Shown: one piece after another, positions 27,596 through 36,743 of the stretch
Layout of the letters: the number at the start of each line of letters is the position of its first letter
Position numbering within the stretch: position 1 is the first letter of the stretch
DNA from: Egicoccus sp. AB-alg2
GTDB taxonomy: Bacteria; Actinomycetota; Nitriliruptoria; Nitriliruptorales; Nitriliruptoraceae
NCBI RefSeq assembly: GCF_041821065.1
Contig: NZ_JBGUAX010000003.1
Coordinates: forward strand, 1-64,000
Direction of reading: 5' to 3'
Length of the DNA stretch: 64,000 nucleotides
Made by a program: the position numbers and the translations under genes
Notes under the pieces: generated by a model
The model's database searches: none
Told to the model about the DNA's origin: nothing
What the model saw: the letters and a program-made list of their open reading frames with translations, nothing else

Positions 27596-28852
27596 ATGAG
27601 AACGTGGAGGACGCGAGCCGCCGGAGGCGGTCTCGCCATGGCACTGGCACTCACCGCCTGCGGCAACGGCGGTGACACGACCGATCCGGGCGCGACCGAG
27701 GACGCGGGTGCCGACCCGGCCGGGGAGGGTGCCGACACCGAAGGCGGGGCGACCGACGGCGAGGCGGCCGGCGGCATCGAGGGCACCATCCGGATCGGTT
27801 GGACGCCCCCCGACGTCACGGGGGTCTTCCAGACGGCGACCAGCTTCTTCGAGCAGGCGGCCGAGGAGGCCGGGCAGCACGGGATCGACGTGCAGATCGA
27901 GACCCGGTCGCCGGCGACGCACACGGACTTCGCCGATCAACTCGCCATCGTCGAAGACTTCATCAGCGTCGGCGTGGACGTGATCGCCATCTCGCCCGCG
28001 GACACCGAGGCGATCCTGCCGGCGATCCAGCAGGCGAACGCCGCCGGCATCCCCGTGATCATGGTCAACCTCCTCGAGGAGCTCGAGGGCGTGGACATCG
28101 CGTCGTACGTCGGGTTCAACAACAGCGACGCCGCGGAGGTGTCCGGCTATGCCGTCCTCGACTACTTCGGCGGGCCCGGCGTGCTCGGGGAAGGCGAACA
28201 GGTCGACCTGCCGGAGGACGGCTATCTCGATCTCGAGTGGTGGCGATCGGTCTACGAGGACGCGGACCTGAGCCAGGTCGAGGCGTCCGGTGCGATCATC
28301 GAGGGCATCGCCGGCACCTTCTTCTCGCAAGCCCGCCTCGACGGTTTCGACGCGGCCATCGGGGAGGTCGACGGCATCGAGATCGTCGCCGAGCCGATCG
28401 CGGCGGACTGGAACCGCGAGCAGGGAACATCTGCCGCGGAGACGTTCCTGAGCCGTTTCGGTGAGGAGGAGCTCGACTTCATCTGGGCGGCGTCCAACGA
28501 GATGGGGCTCGGCGCGGCTGCCGCCGCTGAACGCGCCAACCGCTTGGACGACAGCGGCGGTGAAACCCCCCACGAAGAAGGCTCTGTCGCGATCTTCACC
28601 AACGACGTCACGCCGGAGTCGGTGGACGCTATCCGCGAGGGGCGGATCGTCGCCGAGACCCACCACGGGTTCGCGGAGTGGGGCTGGTTCGGCACCGCGT
28701 TCGGGGTCCAGCTCGCCTGCGGCATCGAGGTGCCGCAATTCCAGGACATCCGTCCGCGCACCGTTTATGCCGGGAACGCCGACGACTTCTACCCCGACCC
28801 TGCGCTGCCGGAGATCGATTGGGACGAGATCGTCGCCAACTGCCAGCGTTGA
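27596..28852 (+). CDS. Sugar ABC transporter substrate-binding lipoprotein
   Basis: 418 residues. The lipoprotein signal ends in LTAC. An acidic Gly/Asp linker leads into a two-lobed periplasmic-binding-protein fold of the ribose/galactose type (GVDVIAISPADTEAILPAI, IPVIMVNLLEE). Longer than typical RbsB-like proteins by roughly 80-100 residues, mainly from the linker and an insertion near residues 195-225. It would capture the sugar outside the membrane for the next two gene products. Confidence 0.88.
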   Translation: MRTWRTRAAGGGLAMALALTACGNGGDTTDPGATEDAGADPAGEGADTEGGATDGEAAGGIEGTIRIGWTPPDVTGVFQTATSFFEQAAEEAGQHGIDVQIETRSPATHTDFADQLAIVEDFISVGVDVIAISPADTEAILPAIQQANAAGIPVIMVNLLEELEGVDIASYVGFNNSDAAEVSGYAVLDYFGGPGVLGEGEQVDLPEDGYLDLEWWRSVYEDADLSQVEASGAIIEGIAGTFFSQARLDGFDAAIGEVDGIEIVAEPIAADWNREQGTSAAETFLSRFGEEELDFIWAASNEMGLGAAAAAERANRLDDSGGETPHEEGSVAIFTNDVTPESVDAIREGRIVAETHHGFAEWGWFGTAFGVQLACGIEVPQFQDIRPRTVYAGNADDFYPDPALPEIDWDEIVANCQR

Positions 28853-28867
28853 GGACGGGGGACGGTC

Positions 28868-30352
28868 GTGCCACTGCTCGAGCTTCGCGAGGTGAGCAAG
28901 TCCTATCCGGGTGTGCAGGCGCTCACCGGCGTCGACCTGACCGTCGACGCCGGTGAGGTCCACGGGCTGCTCGGCCAGAACGGGGCCGGCAAGTCCACGC
29001 TCATGAAGATCATCGCGGGAGCTGAGATGCCGGACGCGGGGCGCATGCTCCTGACCGGCGAGCCGGTCGGGTTCGGTTCGCCGGGCGAGGCCCGCGCCCG
29101 CGGCATCGGCATCGTCTACCAGGAACTGTCGCTGGTGCCGTCGATGTCCATCGGCGAGAACGTGCTGCTCGGCCGGTGGGCGCGTCGTGGTGGCCTGGTC
29201 GATCTCGGCCGAACCCAGGAGGAGGCCCGGCCGTACCTGCAGCGGGTGGGTCTCGACCTCGACCCCATCACCCGCACCTCGACGTTGGGGATGGCGGAGC
29301 GGCAGCTGGTGGAGATCGCCAAGGCCCTGTCGACGGATGTCCGCATCCTGCTGCTCGACGAGCCGACCTCGGCCCTGTCGGATCGCGAGTCGCGTCGGCT
29401 GTTCCAGGTCATCCGTGATCTCACGGGCGACGGGGTCGCCGTCATCTACGTCTCGCATCGGTTGCCCGAGGTCCTGGAGATCTGTGACCGCGTGACGGTG
29501 TTGCGCGACGGCATGCGGGTCGGAGACCTCGAGGTCGCCGGCGTCGACGAGGGACAGTTGGCGCGACGCATGGTCGGTCAGAGCGTGACCCTCGACGAAC
29601 CACCTGCAGGTCGAACCGCGACCGACGCCGAGGTGGTGCTCCGAGCCCGCGGCGTCGGCCGCCCACCGCGGCTGCGAGCATTCGATCTCGAGCTGCGGGC
29701 GGGCGAGGTGGTCACGGTCTTCGGGCTCGTGGGCGCCGGTCGGAGCCGTCTGGCGAACACCCTGTTCGGCATCGAACCCGCCACGGAGGGCAAGCTGGAG
29801 CTGTTCGGGCGCGAGGTCCGACTCCGCTCGCCGCAGGACGCCATCGCCGCCGGCGTCGGGTATGTCGGCGAGGACCGCGCCGCCGGGTTGGTCCCCCGTA
29901 TGACGGTCGCGCAGAACATCGTGCTGGCGTCGTTGCGTCGGCTCGGTCGAGGCCCACTGCACGACCGCGCCGAGGAGCGCCGGCTCGGGGAGCGTTACGT
30001 CGAAGCGCTCAACATCCGCACGCCGTCGGTGGACCAGCCGGTGGCGAACCTCTCCGGCGGCAACCAGCAGAAGGTGTTGCTGGCGCGCTGGTTGTGCTGC
30101 GAAGCCCGCTTCCTGATCCTCGACGATCCCGTGCGCGGTGTCGACGTCGGGGCCAAGGAAGAGGTCTTCCGCCTCGTGCGCGAACTGGCCGATGACGGCG
30201 TGGCGATCCTGTACATCACCTCCGAGCTACGAGAGGCAAAGGCTCTGGGGGATCGCGTGCTGGTCATGGCCGATGGACGCATCAGCGCAGAACTGCCGCC
30301 GACGAGCAGTGAGGACCAGATCATGACGAGCGCGGGAGGCGTCCATGTCTGA
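28868..30352 (+). CDS. Sugar ABC transporter ATP-binding protein (two ABC domains)
   Basis: 494 residues from GTG 28868. The first ABC domain has GQNGAGKSTL, the Q-loop YQELSLVPSM and Walker B LLLDEPTSAL. The second has a degenerate Walker A (VFGLVGAGRSRL), signature LSGGNQQKVLLARWL and ILDDPVRGVDVG. This is the RbsA/XylG/MglA architecture of CUT2 importers for monosaccharides. It overlaps the permease gene by eight bases. Confidence 0.93.
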   Translation: MPLLELREVSKSYPGVQALTGVDLTVDAGEVHGLLGQNGAGKSTLMKIIAGAEMPDAGRMLLTGEPVGFGSPGEARARGIGIVYQELSLVPSMSIGENVLLGRWARRGGLVDLGRTQEEARPYLQRVGLDLDPITRTSTLGMAERQLVEIAKALSTDVRILLLDEPTSALSDRESRRLFQVIRDLTGDGVAVIYVSHRLPEVLEICDRVTVLRDGMRVGDLEVAGVDEGQLARRMVGQSVTLDEPPAGRTATDAEVVLRARGVGRPPRLRAFDLELRAGEVVTVFGLVGAGRSRLANTLFGIEPATEGKLELFGREVRLRSPQDAIAAGVGYVGEDRAAGLVPRMTVAQNIVLASLRRLGRGPLHDRAEERRLGERYVEALNIRTPSVDQPVANLSGGNQQKVLLARWLCCEARFLILDDPVRGVDVGAKEEVFRLVRELADDGVAILYITSELREAKALGDRVLVMADGRISAELPPTSSEDQIMTSAGGVHV

Positions 30353-31385
30353 GCAGGTGTCTGGCACCACCACCGCGGGGGGCCGGCTGGGGCGGGCCGG
30401 AGGTGTGGTGCGCCGAGCGACCGTCGGCGCCGGTGGACTCGGCGGCGCGTTGGTGATGCTCGCCGTTCTCATCATCATCTTCTCGCTCGCGTCTCCGAGC
30501 TTTCTCACCCTCAACAACCTGATCAACATCCTGCGCCAGTACTCGGTGGTGCTCGTGCTGGCTGTCGGTCAGACGCTCGTGATCATCTCCGCAGGCATCG
30601 ACCTGTCCGTTGCGGCAACGGCGGCCCTGGCCGGCAGCGTCATGGGCATCGCCTATGCGCATGCCGGTATGCCGTCCGCGGCCGCGATCGGGCTGGGGCT
30701 GCTGTCCGGTTTTCTCGTGGGCATGTTGAACGGCCTCGCGATCACCAAGTGGAAGGTGCCCGACATCATCGCGACGCTCGGCACGCTCACGGCCGTCCGC
30801 GGCGTGGCGCTGCTGTTCACCGGTGGGTTGCCCGTGCCCGACTTCAGCCAGGCCGTCGAGGGCCGTCGGATGCCGCCGCTGATCTCCACGCTCGGTGCGG
30901 GCAGCCTTGGCCGGCTGCCGATGATCATCATCGTGGCCGCCGCCTGCTGCGCTTTCGGGTGGTTCGTGCTGAACAGGACCACGCTCGGACGTTCGATCGT
31001 CGCCGTGGGTGGCAATCGCGAAGCCGCGCACGTGTCCGGCGTCAACGTGGACCGGACGAAGCTGCTGGTCTACGTGATCTCGGGAACCCTCGCCGCGATC
31101 GGCGGGATGCTGCTCGCCGGTCGCCTCAACTCCGCCAACGCCCTGATGGCCAACCTGATGGAGCTCGACACCATCGCGGCGGTCGTGATCGGTGGCACGG
31201 CGCTCTTCGGTGGTGAGGGGCGAGTCAGCGGCACGGTCGTGGGCATCTTCATCATCGCGGTGCTCGCCAACGGCCTGAACATCCTCGGCGTGTCCGACTT
31301 CTGGCAGCGCGTCGTGACGGGTCTGATCATCGTCGTGGTGGTCGCCATCGACCAGTGGCGTCGACGCGCCGCGGCCGCGGCCTAG
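30345..31385 (+). CDS. Sugar ABC transporter permease
   Basis: 346 residues, eight to ten hydrophobic helices, CUT2 permease like RbsC/XylH: VGQTLVIISAGIDLSVAATAAL and AVGGNREAAHVSGVNV, GGTALFGGEGRVSGTVVG. A 30-residue Gly/Arg-rich N-terminus lies in the cytoplasm. Completes the importer with the two preceding genes. Confidence 0.93.
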   Translation: MSEQVSGTTTAGGRLGRAGGVVRRATVGAGGLGGALVMLAVLIIIFSLASPSFLTLNNLINILRQYSVVLVLAVGQTLVIISAGIDLSVAATAALAGSVMGIAYAHAGMPSAAAIGLGLLSGFLVGMLNGLAITKWKVPDIIATLGTLTAVRGVALLFTGGLPVPDFSQAVEGRRMPPLISTLGAGSLGRLPMIIIVAAACCAFGWFVLNRTTLGRSIVAVGGNREAAHVSGVNVDRTKLLVYVISGTLAAIGGMLLAGRLNSANALMANLMELDTIAAVVIGGTALFGGEGRVSGTVVGIFIIAVLANGLNILGVSDFWQRVVTGLIIVVVVAIDQWRRRAAAAA

Positions 31386-31403
31386 CCGCCAGGGAGACAT
31401 CGG

Positions 31404-32429
31404 ATGACCGCACTTCGAGTCGTGCTCGTCGGCGCCGGACGCGCCGGCATGGTGCACGGACGCAACTTCGCTGCTGGGGTCCCCGGGGCGACGCTGATTG
31501 GCGTGGCCGACCCCGATCGACAGGCTCGGGAGGCCGCCGCACACGAACTCGGCGTGGACCGGGCCTTCGCCGACCCGTCCGAGGCCGTGACCGACGACCG
31601 GGTCGACGCGGTAGTCATCGGCGCCCCGACGTTCACCCATGCCGACACGGCGGTCGCGGCCCTGAAGGCGGGCAAGCACGTGCTGTGCGAGAAGCCCATG
31701 GCCACCACCCTCGACGAGGCCCACGCCATGGCCGACGCGGCCGAGCAGTCCAGCGCGGTCTTCCTGATGGCGTTCATGCGCCGGTTCGACGCCGGGTTCC
31801 GACGCGCCGCCGAGCGGATAGCCGCCGGGGACATCGGGAAGCCGGTGCTGGTGCGCTCCACCGGCCGTGGGCCGGGACTGCCGCCCGAGTGGGCTTGGGA
31901 CACCAGCGTCTCCGGCGGGCTGGTCGCCGAGGTGAACTCGCACGACATCGACACCATCCGCTGGCTGTCCGGGCAGGAACCGACGCGCGTGTTCGCCGTC
32001 GGGCGTGCGGCCAAGCGGCCCGACCTCGCCGAGCGGTACCCCGGCTTCGTCGACACCCTCGTGGCGACCCTGGAGTTGTCGGACGGTGCCATGGGCCAGT
32101 TCGACGGTGCGTGCCCCGCCGACTACGGCTACGACGCCCGCGTCGAGGTGTACGGCACCGAGGGCACCGTGCTGGTCGGCGGGCCGACCAGCGGGCCGCT
32201 GCTGGTCCGCGCTGGGGGAGGCGAGGTGGACCCAGTGCGGTCGTGGCGGACGCTCTTCGCCGACGCCTACCGCGAGGAGGACCGTCACTTCGTGGCCGTC
32301 GCCCGGGGCGAGGAGGCACCGCTCACCGGTGCGTCCGACGGCGTGCGGGCGCTCGCCACGGTGGCCGCGGCCAACCGCTCGATGGCGACCGGACAACCCG
32401 TGGCGCTGGCGGAGGTGCTCCCGGCGTGA
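31404..32429 (+). CDS. Gfo/Idh/MocA-family oxidoreductase
   Basis: 341 residues. Rossmann start VVLVGAGRAGMVHGRNFAAG, the EKP motif (HVLCEKPMATTLDEAHAM) and the catalytic-type His in VNSHDIDTIRWLSG. Members oxidise a hydroxyl of inositols, sugars or keto-sugars with NAD(P). The stop overlaps the next GTG by four bases. Exact substrate not deducible. Confidence 0.87.
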   Translation: MTALRVVLVGAGRAGMVHGRNFAAGVPGATLIGVADPDRQAREAAAHELGVDRAFADPSEAVTDDRVDAVVIGAPTFTHADTAVAALKAGKHVLCEKPMATTLDEAHAMADAAEQSSAVFLMAFMRRFDAGFRRAAERIAAGDIGKPVLVRSTGRGPGLPPEWAWDTSVSGGLVAEVNSHDIDTIRWLSGQEPTRVFAVGRAAKRPDLAERYPGFVDTLVATLELSDGAMGQFDGACPADYGYDARVEVYGTEGTVLVGGPTSGPLLVRAGGGEVDPVRSWRTLFADAYREEDRHFVAVARGEEAPLTGASDGVRALATVAAANRSMATGQPVALAEVLPA

Positions 32430-33388
32430 GGGCACTGCGGATCGTGGGGCCGGGCGCGGCGACCATCGAGGTGGTCGAGCCGCCCGTGCCCGCCGAAGGC
32501 GAGGTCCTCGTGGACGTCGCCGTCGCCGCCGTGTGCAACACCGATCGCAAGCTCGTCCGTTGCGGCTTGCCGCCGGGCCGCACGCCCGGCCACGAGGTCG
32601 CCGGCAGGCTCGCCGACGGCACCGCCGTGGGGGTCCACCCCGACGTCGGTTGTGGACAGTGTCCGTGGTGCCTGCACGGGCAGACCAACCGGTGCCCCTG
32701 GAAGTGGTCGCTGGGGATCGACCGTGACGGCGGACTGGCCGGCCGGCTGGTGGTGCCGCGCGACCATGCCGTACCGCTGGACGGCGTGCCGCTCGAACTC
32801 GCGCCGCTACTCGAACCGCTGGCCTGCTGCGTGCACGCCCACCACCGGCTGGGCTCGGTGACCGGCCCGGCCGTGGTCGTCGGCGGTGGCGCCATGGGCA
32901 TCCTGACCACCTGGGTCCTGCAAGCCGCTGGCCATCGCACGGCCGTGTGCCAACGCAGCCCCGGGCGCCGGCGGCTGGCGGCTGGGCTCGGCGCTGACGC
33001 CGTCCTCGGACCCGACGAGGACCCTGCCGCCGTACTGGGCGAGCCGGTCTCGGCGATCGTGGTCACCGCCCCCGGGGCCGAGCCGCTGCGATGGGCTCTG
33101 GAGCACGTCGCCGAGGGCGGTGTGGTCCACGCCTTCGCCGGCACTCCCGGCGGCGCCGACGTCGACGCCAACGTGGTGCACTACCGCCACCTCGACCTCG
33201 TCGGCAGCACCGGTTCGGGCCTGCGCGACTACCGCGAGGCCATCGCCCTCGTGTCCGGTGGCTCGGTCCCGCTCGACCGGTTTCCCGTCGTTCGCACCGA
33301 CCTCGACGGCGCCGTGACCGCCGTCACGACCCCTGCGGAGCGGCAGCACCTCCGCACCGTCATCGACCTCGCAGGAGACGACCGATGA
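32426..33388 (+). CDS. Zinc-dependent medium-chain alcohol/polyol dehydrogenase
   Basis: 320 residues from GTG 32426. Catalytic-zinc Cys in AAVCNTDRKLV, PGHEVAG, and a four-Cys structural zinc loop CGQCPWCLHGQTNRC. Rossmann loop VVGGGAMGILTTWVL. Sorbitol- or threonine-dehydrogenase-like. Somewhat shorter than the usual 340-350. Overlaps both neighbours by four bases, so translated as part of the operon. Confidence 0.86.
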   Translation: MRALRIVGPGAATIEVVEPPVPAEGEVLVDVAVAAVCNTDRKLVRCGLPPGRTPGHEVAGRLADGTAVGVHPDVGCGQCPWCLHGQTNRCPWKWSLGIDRDGGLAGRLVVPRDHAVPLDGVPLELAPLLEPLACCVHAHHRLGSVTGPAVVVGGGAMGILTTWVLQAAGHRTAVCQRSPGRRRLAAGLGADAVLGPDEDPAAVLGEPVSAIVVTAPGAEPLRWALEHVAEGGVVHAFAGTPGGADVDANVVHYRHLDLVGSTGSGLRDYREAIALVSGGSVPLDRFPVVRTDLDGAVTAVTTPAERQHLRTVIDLAGDDR

Positions 33389-33951
33389 TCCCCAACCAGG
33401 ACCCCTTCACGACCTGGGCCGACCTGCGCACCGGCGCGCTGCAGCCCGAGCGCGACCTCGCCGAACGGCGTCTCGCCGACATGAAGGGCTACTACCTCGA
33501 CGGGGACGGGATGGAGGACCGGTTGATCTACCGCGTCTCGGCCATCCCGGTGCCGGCGACCAACGACGAGATCGCCTCGTCGACGACGGTGATCGAGCCG
33601 GGCACGGTCGGACGCGAGTACCACATGACCAAGGGCCACTTCCACGCGACGTGGACTCGGTCCGAGATCTACGTCGGACTGGCCGGCGAGGGGCTGCTGC
33701 TGCTGGCCCGTGAGGACGGCGAGCATCGGGAGGAGCCGCTGCGTCCGGGCAGCATCAACTACATCCCGGGTGGCTGGGCCCACCGCAGCGTGAACGTCGG
33801 CGACGAGCCGCTGGTGTTCCTGGCGACCTACATCGGTGACGCCGGCTACGACTACAAGACCATCGAGGAGCAGGGATTCCCGCAGATCGTCGTACGCGGT
33901 GACGACGGCCGTCCCGAGGTCGTCGCCAACCCGCGTTACCGCACGCGTTAG
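33385..33951 (+). CDS. Cupin-type glucose-6-phosphate isomerase-like protein
   Basis: 188 residues. The cupin motifs HMTKGHFHATWTRSEIY and PGSINYIPGGWAHRSVN match the metal-dependent archaeal-type phosphoglucose isomerases (Pfam GPI), which interconvert aldose and ketose phosphates. Here it may act on the operon's own sugar phosphate. Start ATG 33385 overlaps the upstream stop by four bases. Confidence 0.82.
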   Translation: MIPNQDPFTTWADLRTGALQPERDLAERRLADMKGYYLDGDGMEDRLIYRVSAIPVPATNDEIASSTTVIEPGTVGREYHMTKGHFHATWTRSEIYVGLAGEGLLLLAREDGEHREEPLRPGSINYIPGGWAHRSVNVGDEPLVFLATYIGDAGYDYKTIEEQGFPQIVVRGDDGRPEVVANPRYRTR

Positions 33952-33964
33952 GGAGGCGGGGGAC

Positions 33965-35479
33965 GTGGTCGTCTTCGTCGGCTGCGACCTCGGCACCATG
34001 GGCAGCAAGGCGGCCGTGGTGGACGAGGAGGGCCGCCTGCTCGGCGAGGCGTTCGAGGAGGTGCCGCTCGAGCGTCCCCGTGCGGGATGGGTCGAGCAGG
34101 ACCCGCTGCGCATCGAGGCCTCTGCCCATCGTGTGGTGCACGAGGCCGTCGCTGCCTCGGGACGGGCGGACGACGTGGCCGCCATCGCCTTCTCCGGGCA
34201 GATGTCGGGTATCGGCACCGCGGACGCCGGCTTCCGCCCAGCCACACACTACGACTCGTGGCTGGACACCCGGTGCGAGCCCTACATCCAGCGGATGTCG
34301 GAACACGCCGACCGGGTGGTCGCGCTGGCCGGCTGCCCGCCGACCTACTGCCACGGCCCCAAGCTGCTGTGGTGGCGCGAGGAGCGACCCGACGTCTACC
34401 GCCGCATCCGCCGGTTCCTGCCCATCGGCTCGTTCGTCGCGGCCCGCGCATGCGGGCTGTCGGTCGACGACGCGTTCGTCGACCACACCTACCTCCACTT
34501 CTCCAACCTCGCCGACACCGCGGCCGGCACGTGGTCCGACGAGCTGCTCGAGCTCTTCGGCGTCGACCCCGAGGTCCTCCCGCGGATCGTCGAACCGACG
34601 GCCGTGGTCGGCGAGCTGACCCCGGACGCGGCCGCGGCCACCGGTCTGGCCCCGGGCACACCGGTCGCCGCCGGCGCCGGGGACACCGCCGCCGCGGCAC
34701 TCGGTGCCGGCGTCGTGGGACCTGGACGGGCGTTCGACCTCGCCGGCACCGCGAGCGTCCTGGCGATCGGGGTCGACGGCTTCCACCCCGACCATGCCGC
34801 CCACACCATGATGGCGACGCGCGGGGTGGTACCCGGCACGTTCGTCAACCTCGCGTTCATCAACGGCGGCGGGCTGGCCCTGCGCTGGTTCCGGGACGAG
34901 ATCGCCACGCACCTCGCTGGCGATCCGGAGGCCTACCGCAAGCTCGACGAGGCGGCCGCGGACGTGGCCGTCGGCGCCGAGGGGCTGCTGTGGTTCCCCC
35001 ACCTGCAGGGCCGGGTACTGCCACCGGCGCCGCACGCTCGCGGCAGCTGGGTGGGGCTGACCAGCCGCCACAGCACGGCACACCTGTACCGGGCTCTGCT
35101 CGAGGGCATCGCGTTCGAGTACGCCGAGTGGGTGCGCCTGGCCGACCAGGCCGGGGGGCAGCGGGTCACCGAGGCCCGCGCCCTCGGCGGCGGCGCCGCC
35201 AGTGTCCTCTGGAACCAGATCAAGGCCGACGTGCTCGGCATCGACTGGATCCCGACCCTCGTGCAGGAGTGCGGTGTGCTCGGCGACGCGCTGATCGCCG
35301 CGATCGCCACGGGCCACGTGACGGACGCGCAGGCCACGATCGAGCGCTGGCAGGCGACAGGCGACGCGGTCGGGCCGGACCCCCACCGTCACGCCCGCTA
35401 CGTGGCGCTCCAGCCCGCCTACCGCGTGATGGCCGAGTCCCTCGGCCCCGTGTTCGACCGACTCGCGGAGACCACGTGA
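33965..35479 (+). CDS. FGGY-family carbohydrate kinase
   Basis: 504 residues from GTG 33965. The N-terminal FVGCDLGTMGSKAAVVD and the catalytic-Asp segment VAAGAGDTAAAALGAG with a downstream ATPase fold place it among xylulokinase-like FGGY kinases. It would phosphorylate a ketose or polyol produced by the dehydrogenases or epimerase. Stop overlaps the next ATG by one base. The substrate group (xylulose, ribulose, erythritol, others) cannot be assigned by eye. Confidence 0.88.
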   Translation: MVVFVGCDLGTMGSKAAVVDEEGRLLGEAFEEVPLERPRAGWVEQDPLRIEASAHRVVHEAVAASGRADDVAAIAFSGQMSGIGTADAGFRPATHYDSWLDTRCEPYIQRMSEHADRVVALAGCPPTYCHGPKLLWWREERPDVYRRIRRFLPIGSFVAARACGLSVDDAFVDHTYLHFSNLADTAAGTWSDELLELFGVDPEVLPRIVEPTAVVGELTPDAAAATGLAPGTPVAAGAGDTAAAALGAGVVGPGRAFDLAGTASVLAIGVDGFHPDHAAHTMMATRGVVPGTFVNLAFINGGGLALRWFRDEIATHLAGDPEAYRKLDEAAADVAVGAEGLLWFPHLQGRVLPPAPHARGSWVGLTSRHSTAHLYRALLEGIAFEYAEWVRLADQAGGQRVTEARALGGGAASVLWNQIKADVLGIDWIPTLVQECGVLGDALIAAIATGHVTDAQATIERWQATGDAVGPDPHRHARYVALQPAYRVMAESLGPVFDRLAETT

Positions 35480-36366
35480 TGCCCATCACGAACCTGCTCG
35501 GCGTCCACGCCCTGGTGTGGACCGCCGCCGCCGACTCGGCCAGCATCGACGCCGCCTGCCGCAGCACTGCGGCCGTCGGCTACGACCTGCTCGAGGTCCC
35601 GCTGCTGGAACCCGCCGAGGTCGACCCCGTTGCGACCCGCGCGTCGCTGGGCGCGGCGGGGATCACGGCCAGCTGCTCGCTCGGGCTCGACTTCGACACC
35701 GACATCTCGTCCACCGACGCGGGCACGGTCGAGCGGGGCGCGCGTCTGCTTATCGACGCGCTGGAGGTCACTTCCCGCCTGGGGGCCGACTACCTCGGCG
35801 GACCGATCTACAGCGCGATGGGCAAGTACACCCGACCGGCTACCACGCGGGGCCGAGCCAACGCCGTTCGCGTCCTGCGCGAGCTGGCGTCCGAGGCCGC
35901 GACGAGCGGCGTGACGATCGGGCTCGAACCGGTCAACCGCTACGAGTCCAACGTGCTCAACACCGTCGACCAGGCGCTGGCGCTCATCGACGAGATCGGT
36001 GCGGACAACCTCGTGGTCCACCTCGACACCTACCACGCCAACATCGAGGAACGTGCCATCGTCCGGGCTGTCCACACCGCGGCCACGGCGGGCCGGCTGG
36101 GGTACGTGCACGTCGGCGAGAGCCACCGTGGACACCTCGGCACCGGGTCCATCGTGTGGGAACCAGTGTTCGCGGCCCTCGGCGAGAGCGACTACCGCGG
36201 TCCGATCGTCTTCGAGAGTTTCTCGTCCGCCGTCGTCTCGCCCGCCTTCGCGGCCGCGCTCGGTGTCTGGCGGGACCTGTGGACGGACTCGCACGAACTG
36301 GCCGGCCACGCCCACGACTACCTGACGCGCCACCTGACGGCCGACGTGGTCGGGGGTGCCGAATGA
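35479..36366 (+). CDS. Ketose 3-epimerase / sugar-phosphate isomerase (AP-endonuclease fold)
   Basis: 295 residues from ATG 35479. The metal-ligand set of D-tagatose/D-psicose 3-epimerases is seen in order: Glu in IGLEPVNRYE, Asp and His in HLDTYHANIEE, His in YVHVGESHRGHLGTG, Glu in VFESFSS. So it likely epimerises a free ketose at C3, before the kinase step. The length is right for the family. Confidence 0.87.
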   Translation: MPITNLLGVHALVWTAAADSASIDAACRSTAAVGYDLLEVPLLEPAEVDPVATRASLGAAGITASCSLGLDFDTDISSTDAGTVERGARLLIDALEVTSRLGADYLGGPIYSAMGKYTRPATTRGRANAVRVLRELASEAATSGVTIGLEPVNRYESNVLNTVDQALALIDEIGADNLVVHLDTYHANIEERAIVRAVHTAATAGRLGYVHVGESHRGHLGTGSIVWEPVFAALGESDYRGPIVFESFSSAVVSPAFAAALGVWRDLWTDSHELAGHAHDYLTRHLTADVVGGAE

Positions 36367-36743
36367 GGACCACCCGCTTCGACGCCACGCCGGACGGCGG
36401 CGTCCGCGTCGTCGTCGACGAGGCGCCCGCGTTCGCGCCGATGCCCGACTGGAACGGCGAAACGTTGAACGGGGTGCGCCTGCACGAGATTGAGCGGCGC
36501 GGCGACATCGAGCTGCAGCTGGTAGAGATCGCCGCCGGCGGCTCCTTCGTCATGCACGCCAGCCCGAAGCTCGCCTTCTGCCACGTCGTGCGTGGTGCCG
36601 GCCGGCTCGGGCTGCCGGGCGGCGAGTCGCTGGCCTACCGCGGCCCCGAGACCTACGTCTTCCACCCCGGCGCCCTCCACGACTGGCACGACGTCGAGGA
36701 GGACACCCTCCTGGCCGTTGCGATCGTGCCGGACGCGACGTGA
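36363..36743 (+). CDS. Small cupin-domain protein
   Basis: 126 residues, single cupin barrel. GSFVMHASPKLAFCHVVRG and the second motif PGALHDWHDVEEDTLL. Possible metal-dependent sugar isomerase or binding protein; no exact family recognised. Overlaps the genes on both sides by four bases. Confidence 0.7.
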   Translation: MRTTRFDATPDGGVRVVVDEAPAFAPMPDWNGETLNGVRLHEIERRGDIELQLVEIAAGGSFVMHASPKLAFCHVVRGAGRLGLPGGESLAYRGPETYVFHPGALHDWHDVEEDTLLAVAIVPDAT